Assembly (NCBI GenBank): GCA_021737565.1
Contig: JAIPDS010000011.1
Span: forward strand, 1-45,012
Length of the DNA: 45,012 bases
Reading direction: 5' to 3'
Source: Desulfobacteraceae bacterium
GTDB lineage: Bacteria > Desulfobacterota > Desulfobacteria > Desulfobacterales > Desulfosalsimonadaceae
Shown here: piece by piece, positions 43,074-45,012 of the stretch
How positions within the stretch are numbered: position 1 is the first letter of the stretch
How the letters are laid out: every line of letters starts with the position of its first letter
The notes under the pieces: generated by a model
Databases searched by the model: none
Told to the model about the DNA's origin: nothing
Seen by the model: the letters and a program-made list of their open reading frames with translations, nothing else
Translations under genes and position numbers: made by a program

Positions 43074-43769
43074 TTAAATCAACCTGTTTGTGGCGGTTAA
43101 AAAAGAATAAAGTTCAGAAGAGAGCGGCTCCAAGACGCCGGATACGGTTCGTTGCCATTTCTTTGGCAGGTCGGCGTAGATGGTTTCCAGCCGTTGTCGG
43201 CGGGCTTCGTACTCCAGGCATAGCTCGCCGATGCTTTTGGCGGCCATCAGATCATTTTCCTTTTTGGCCGCGTCTTTGCGCTTGAGGCTGATGAGAATTT
43301 TATGCAGGATGTAGGCTTCCGGTTCCGGCAGCCGAATCGCCACATCGTTGTGGGTCATGGCAAACGTATAATCCTGAAGCATTTTCATATACGTCAGGCC
43401 CTCGGCGTTGATGTTGAGCTTTTTTATTTCATAAGGCGTCTCCTTTGCCCGCCCCAACGCCGGAGTCAAAAACTGGATCTCAAGATCCGGATGCACGTAT
43501 TTGACCAGGCCGGTGCTGTAGTCAAAATCACTGTCAAAGCCCAGCAGGTTCAACAATTCCGGCACATCCACCCGGCTTTTGAACCGGGCCGGATTCGGCA
43601 CAAGAAAATCAATATCCAGCGTCCGCAAAAGCGGGATTTCATGGGCGTTGTCAAACAGGATCCGGTAATAATACTGACACCAGCTACCGACAATGACCAG
43701 ACCGTCCAAAATGCCTTCTGTCTGCAGGGCTTTCAGGACAGACGATAGAAGCTCATATTTTTCTTCCAT
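43074..43769 (-). CDS. Nucleotidyltransferase-fold protein (GSU2403/AbiEii-like)
   Basis: The 231-residue protein has the start of a nucleotidyltransferase fold: VIVGSWCQYYY near 25-35, a variant of the GS motif, then LRTLDIDFLVPNP with the paired Asp near 49-57, and VHPDLEIQFLTP near 90-100 as the third acidic strand. The C-terminal part is helical. It resembles GSU2403-family and AbiEii-type proteins, some of which act as toxins. The ATG overlaps the preceding small gene by 17 bases, so the two are coupled. A toxin-antitoxin or defence role is inference; the second gene is not a recognised antitoxin. Confidence 0.75.
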   Translation of the reverse strand: MEEKYELLSSVLKALQTEGILDGLVIVGSWCQYYYRILFDNAHEIPLLRTLDIDFLVPNPARFKSRVDVPELLNLLGFDSDFDYSTGLVKYVHPDLEIQFLTPALGRAKETPYEIKKLNINAEGLTYMKMLQDYTFAMTHNDVAIRLPEPEAYILHKILISLKRKDAAKKENDLMAAKSIGELCLEYEARRQRLETIYADLPKKWQRTVSGVLEPLSSELYSFLTATNRLI

Positions 43770-44067
43770 GGATCACCTTTTCGATCTCTTTTAAATCCGA
43801 TTTGATCTGCCGCAGTTTTTCTTCATAATCCTTTCTGGCCTTCACCTGTTCCATGACCTGACGAGCCTTATCCGAACCAACCGGACCGATATAATCAAAT
43901 TTCACTTTCCCGTCCCGGCGGCAGGCAAGATAAAGATAGTCGCTGTTATGCCGTTTTTTAATCGAGACCGTCCCCCGGGGCAACGACGCGATCTTGTCAC
44001 TGTATTTTCGACTGAGCGCTCTTAGCCGGCTGTATTCTTCACCAATGATGTTTTTAATATAGCTCAT
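43753..44067 (-). CDS. Small protein paired with the nucleotidyltransferase
   Basis: A 104-residue basic protein: a helical N-terminus (MSYIKNIIGEEYSRLRALSR), a small beta unit (GTVSIKKRHNSDYLYLACR, then KVKFDYIGP) and a charged helical C-terminus with coiled-coil character (KARKDYEEKLRQIKSDLKEI). The beta unit resembles DUF6788-like 'G-i-.kk...-yyYl...r..gKvk-.YiG' proteins. Function unknown; its overlap with the nucleotidyltransferase gene suggests a cognate partner such as an antitoxin. I chose the ATG at 44067, with GGGGGG just upstream, over an upstream start at 44208 that would run through the inverted repeat. A decayed copy lies at 44256-44581. Confidence 0.75.
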   Translation of the reverse strand: MSYIKNIIGEEYSRLRALSRKYSDKIASLPRGTVSIKKRHNSDYLYLACRRDGKVKFDYIGPVGSDKARQVMEQVKARKDYEEKLRQIKSDLKEIEKVIHGRKI

Positions 44068-44082
44068 ACACCCCCCTAGGTA

Positions 44083-44123
44083 TTGCCTAACATATATGCA
44101 ATTATAATAATATTGTTGGGCAA
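44083..44123 (-). promoter_or_regulatory. Inverted repeat / operator before module, copy 1
   Basis: TTGCCTAACA (44083-44092) and TGTTGGGCAA (44114-44123) are inverted with one mismatch around an AT-rich 21-base centre. A -10-like TATAAT and a TTGACA (44133-44128) lie on the minus strand. It sits 16 bases before the ATG at 44067. Confidence 0.7.
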
Positions 44124-44225
44124 CATCTGTCAACCCTGTCCATAAAAAACCGGTTAAATAAAAGGGATGCAGCGGTCCTAAGGTATAGACGGGCTTATTA
44201 AAGGCCATCCAAAATGCATTTTGCC

Positions 44226-44581
44226 GGCAAGGTTCTCAGCACGGACGCGAGAAGCTCAGATTTTTATTCCATGGATTCCCTTTTCGATCTCTTTCAAATA
44301 CCATTTGACCTGCCGCAGTTTTTTTCTCTTCATCCTTCCTGAACTTTACCTGTTCCATGATCTTACGGGCCTTATCCGAACCGGTCAACCGGTCCGGGCC
44401 GATATAATCAAATATCACCTTCCCGTGCCGGTGGCAGTCAAGATAGAGATAATCGTTGTTATTCCGTTTTTTGATCGAGAGTGCCCCCTCGGAACAACGA
44501 TGCGATCTTGCCGCTGTATTTTCGGATGAACGCTCTCAGCCGCCAGTGTTCTTCCCCAATGATGTATTTAATATAGCTCAT
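44226..44581 (-). pseudogene. Decayed tandem copy of the small gene and start of nucleotidyltransferase
   Basis: From the ATG at 44581 the frame reads MSYIKYIIGEEHWRLRAF, close to the intact gene at 44067. A frameshift follows near 44487 (then SIKKRNNNDYLYLDCH, KVIFDYIGP), and a second near 44310 restores RQVKWYLKEIEKGIHGIKI and a stop at 44256. The overlapping nucleotidyltransferase start follows as ME-stop-KSELLASVL and breaks off near 44226. So the module was duplicated in tandem and the upstream copy has lost both reading frames. The inserted RLT in IGPDRLTGSDKA is a further difference. Confidence 0.85.
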
Positions 44582-44596
44582 GCACGCATTTGATTA

Positions 44597-44637
44597 TTGC
44601 CTAACATATATATTATTAAAATAATATTGTTAGGCAA
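44597..44637 (-). promoter_or_regulatory. Inverted repeat / operator before module, copy 2
   Basis: TTGCCTAACA (44597-44606) and TGTTAGGCAA (44628-44637) are perfectly inverted. Total length (41 bases) and AT-rich centre equal copy 1. It sits 16 bases before the pseudogene ATG at 44581, the same distance as in the intact module. Confidence 0.75.
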
Positions 44638-44782
44638 CACTAATTTTTAGCAATTCGGCAAAACGTCGAAAATAGACTCATTTTTACGATAAATAATTCG
44701 GCAAAAAACATGATATCAATTTGGAAAATCACAGTGAATCGGGGGGACACCAATCGAGGGGCACCTTACTAAATTCAAAAAC
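44638..44782. other. Non-coding gap before transposase end
   Basis: AT-rich, no gene seen. Contains repeated AATTCGGCAAAA-type words (near 44650 and 44696) and a GGGGGGACACC tag near 44741, which may belong to the end of the adjacent transposase element. Confidence 0.4.
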
Positions 44783-45012
44783 CTAACCCTGATCGCCGGC
44801 CTTGGGCTTTGGGCCTAGCTTGCCGGGCTTTAACACAACATTAAACTTTTTTTTCAGTCGCTCTATAAATTTTACATCCCCCAGCGGACGCCCGGTTCGT
44901 TCATGCTTCTGCAAATTCTTCCGTTCCTCAGACGTTACTTCCTGCCCCAAAAACACAGCCCAATCCTTTTTAACAATTGACATCAAGGGTTCTATGTTTA
45001 CAAGCTTATCAT
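44783..45012 (-). CDS. REP-associated tyrosine transposase (RAYT/TnpA_REP), C-terminal part, cut by window end
   Basis: The frame is open to the window edge and reads DKLVNIEPL, DWAVFLGQEV, then KHERTGRPLGDVKFIERLKK and a PGKLGPKPK tail. HERTGRPLG followed by 'FIE-L' and a Lys/Pro-rich tail is the characteristic end of REP-associated tyrosine transposases. The catalytic HUH pair and Tyr would lie outside the window, so activity cannot be judged. The gene runs toward the duplicated module; RAYTs are known to mobilise short palindromic repeats, of which this region has several. Confidence 0.8.
   Translation of the reverse strand, partial: DKLVNIEPLMSIVKKDWAVFLGQEVTSEERKNLQKHERTGRPLGDVKFIERLKKKFNVVLKPGKLGPKPKAGDQG

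Noticed and set aside
43302-43748. 148-residue plus-strand frame
   Set aside because: It lies fully inside the nucleotidyltransferase gene on the other strand, which has clear motifs and a coupled start; the plus frame is a shadow.
1-45012. CRISPR array, rRNA or tRNA genes
   Set aside because: No regularly spaced repeats and no rRNA or tRNA-like stretch were recognised by eye; a covariance search could still find a small RNA I missed.

Overview
The window looks like a chromosomal segment of a strictly anaerobic, probably sulfate-reducing member of the Desulfobacterota (Desulfobacteria-like). This is inferred from gene content, not from a marker gene. The signs are an HdrABC-type electron-transfer locus with a selenocysteine codon, an NfnAB transhydrogenase, a PPi-dependent phosphofructokinase, a class I [4Fe-4S] fumarase, a His-type (sulfide-dependent) Thi4, several beta-oxidation genes, and palindromic dispersed repeats. 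I saw no rRNA, tRNA or CRISPR array.

Layout. 0.3-0.8 kb: a MaoC-type hydratase gene (-). 0.9-3.2 kb: a TPP riboswitch with a terminator controls thi4-thiC (+). 3.3-6.8 kb: fumarase, a YihY-type membrane protein and a small FKBP-like protein (+). 6.8-7.7 kb: a PlsC-type acyltransferase (-). 7.9-12.4 kb: glycine betaine ABC transporter proVWX plus a second binding protein (+). 12.4-13.5 kb: a rubredoxin/DUF2231 membrane protein and a PNPOx-fold protein (-). 13.8-15.9 kb: PPi-PFK (+). 16-18.7 kb: hisD, a DUF134 regulator and an Mrp Fe-S carrier (-). 19-20 kb: serC (+). 20.1-23.8 kb: a fatty-acid oxidation operon (-). 24.6-26.2 kb: lolA-nadA (+). 26.4-32.1 kb: the Hdr locus (+). 32.1-34.4 kb: nfnAB (-). 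34.4-35.0 kb: a degraded HdrA/histidine-kinase relic. 35-41.7 kb: mazG, purN, a TraB-family gene, a conserved hypothetical, a second thiolase, mntP and a split RdgC-like pair. 41.9-45 kb: an accessory, repeat-rich end with a damaged HigBA toxin-antitoxin locus, a nucleotidyltransferase module with a decayed upstream tandem copy, and the end of a REP-associated transposase.

How the genes work together. The centre of interest is 26.4-34.4 kb. One polypeptide joins a NarI-like b-type membrane domain, a periplasmic CxxCH heme-c loop and two double-[4Fe-4S] HdrC-like domains. It is followed by HdrB (two CCG motifs) and a 1010-residue HdrA-like flavoprotein. This last gene is open only if the in-frame UGA at 29222 is read as selenocysteine, and a candidate SECIS hairpin lies right after it. 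Convergent to it is NfnAB, which couples NADH, NADPH and ferredoxin. Together they suggest a hub connecting the quinone pool or periplasmic cytochromes to cytoplasmic thiol/disulfide, ferredoxin and pyridine nucleotide pools. The fad operon and second thiolase would feed reducing equivalents in; fumarase and PPi-PFK fit the same energy-limited anaerobic metabolism.

Structure outside genes includes a 92%-identical inverted repeat pair 24 kb apart, a 125-bp palindromic MITE-like element, 27-bp direct repeats flanking higBA, two matching 41-bp inverted repeats in front of the duplicated nucleotidyltransferase module, and leader hairpins before proV and hisD.
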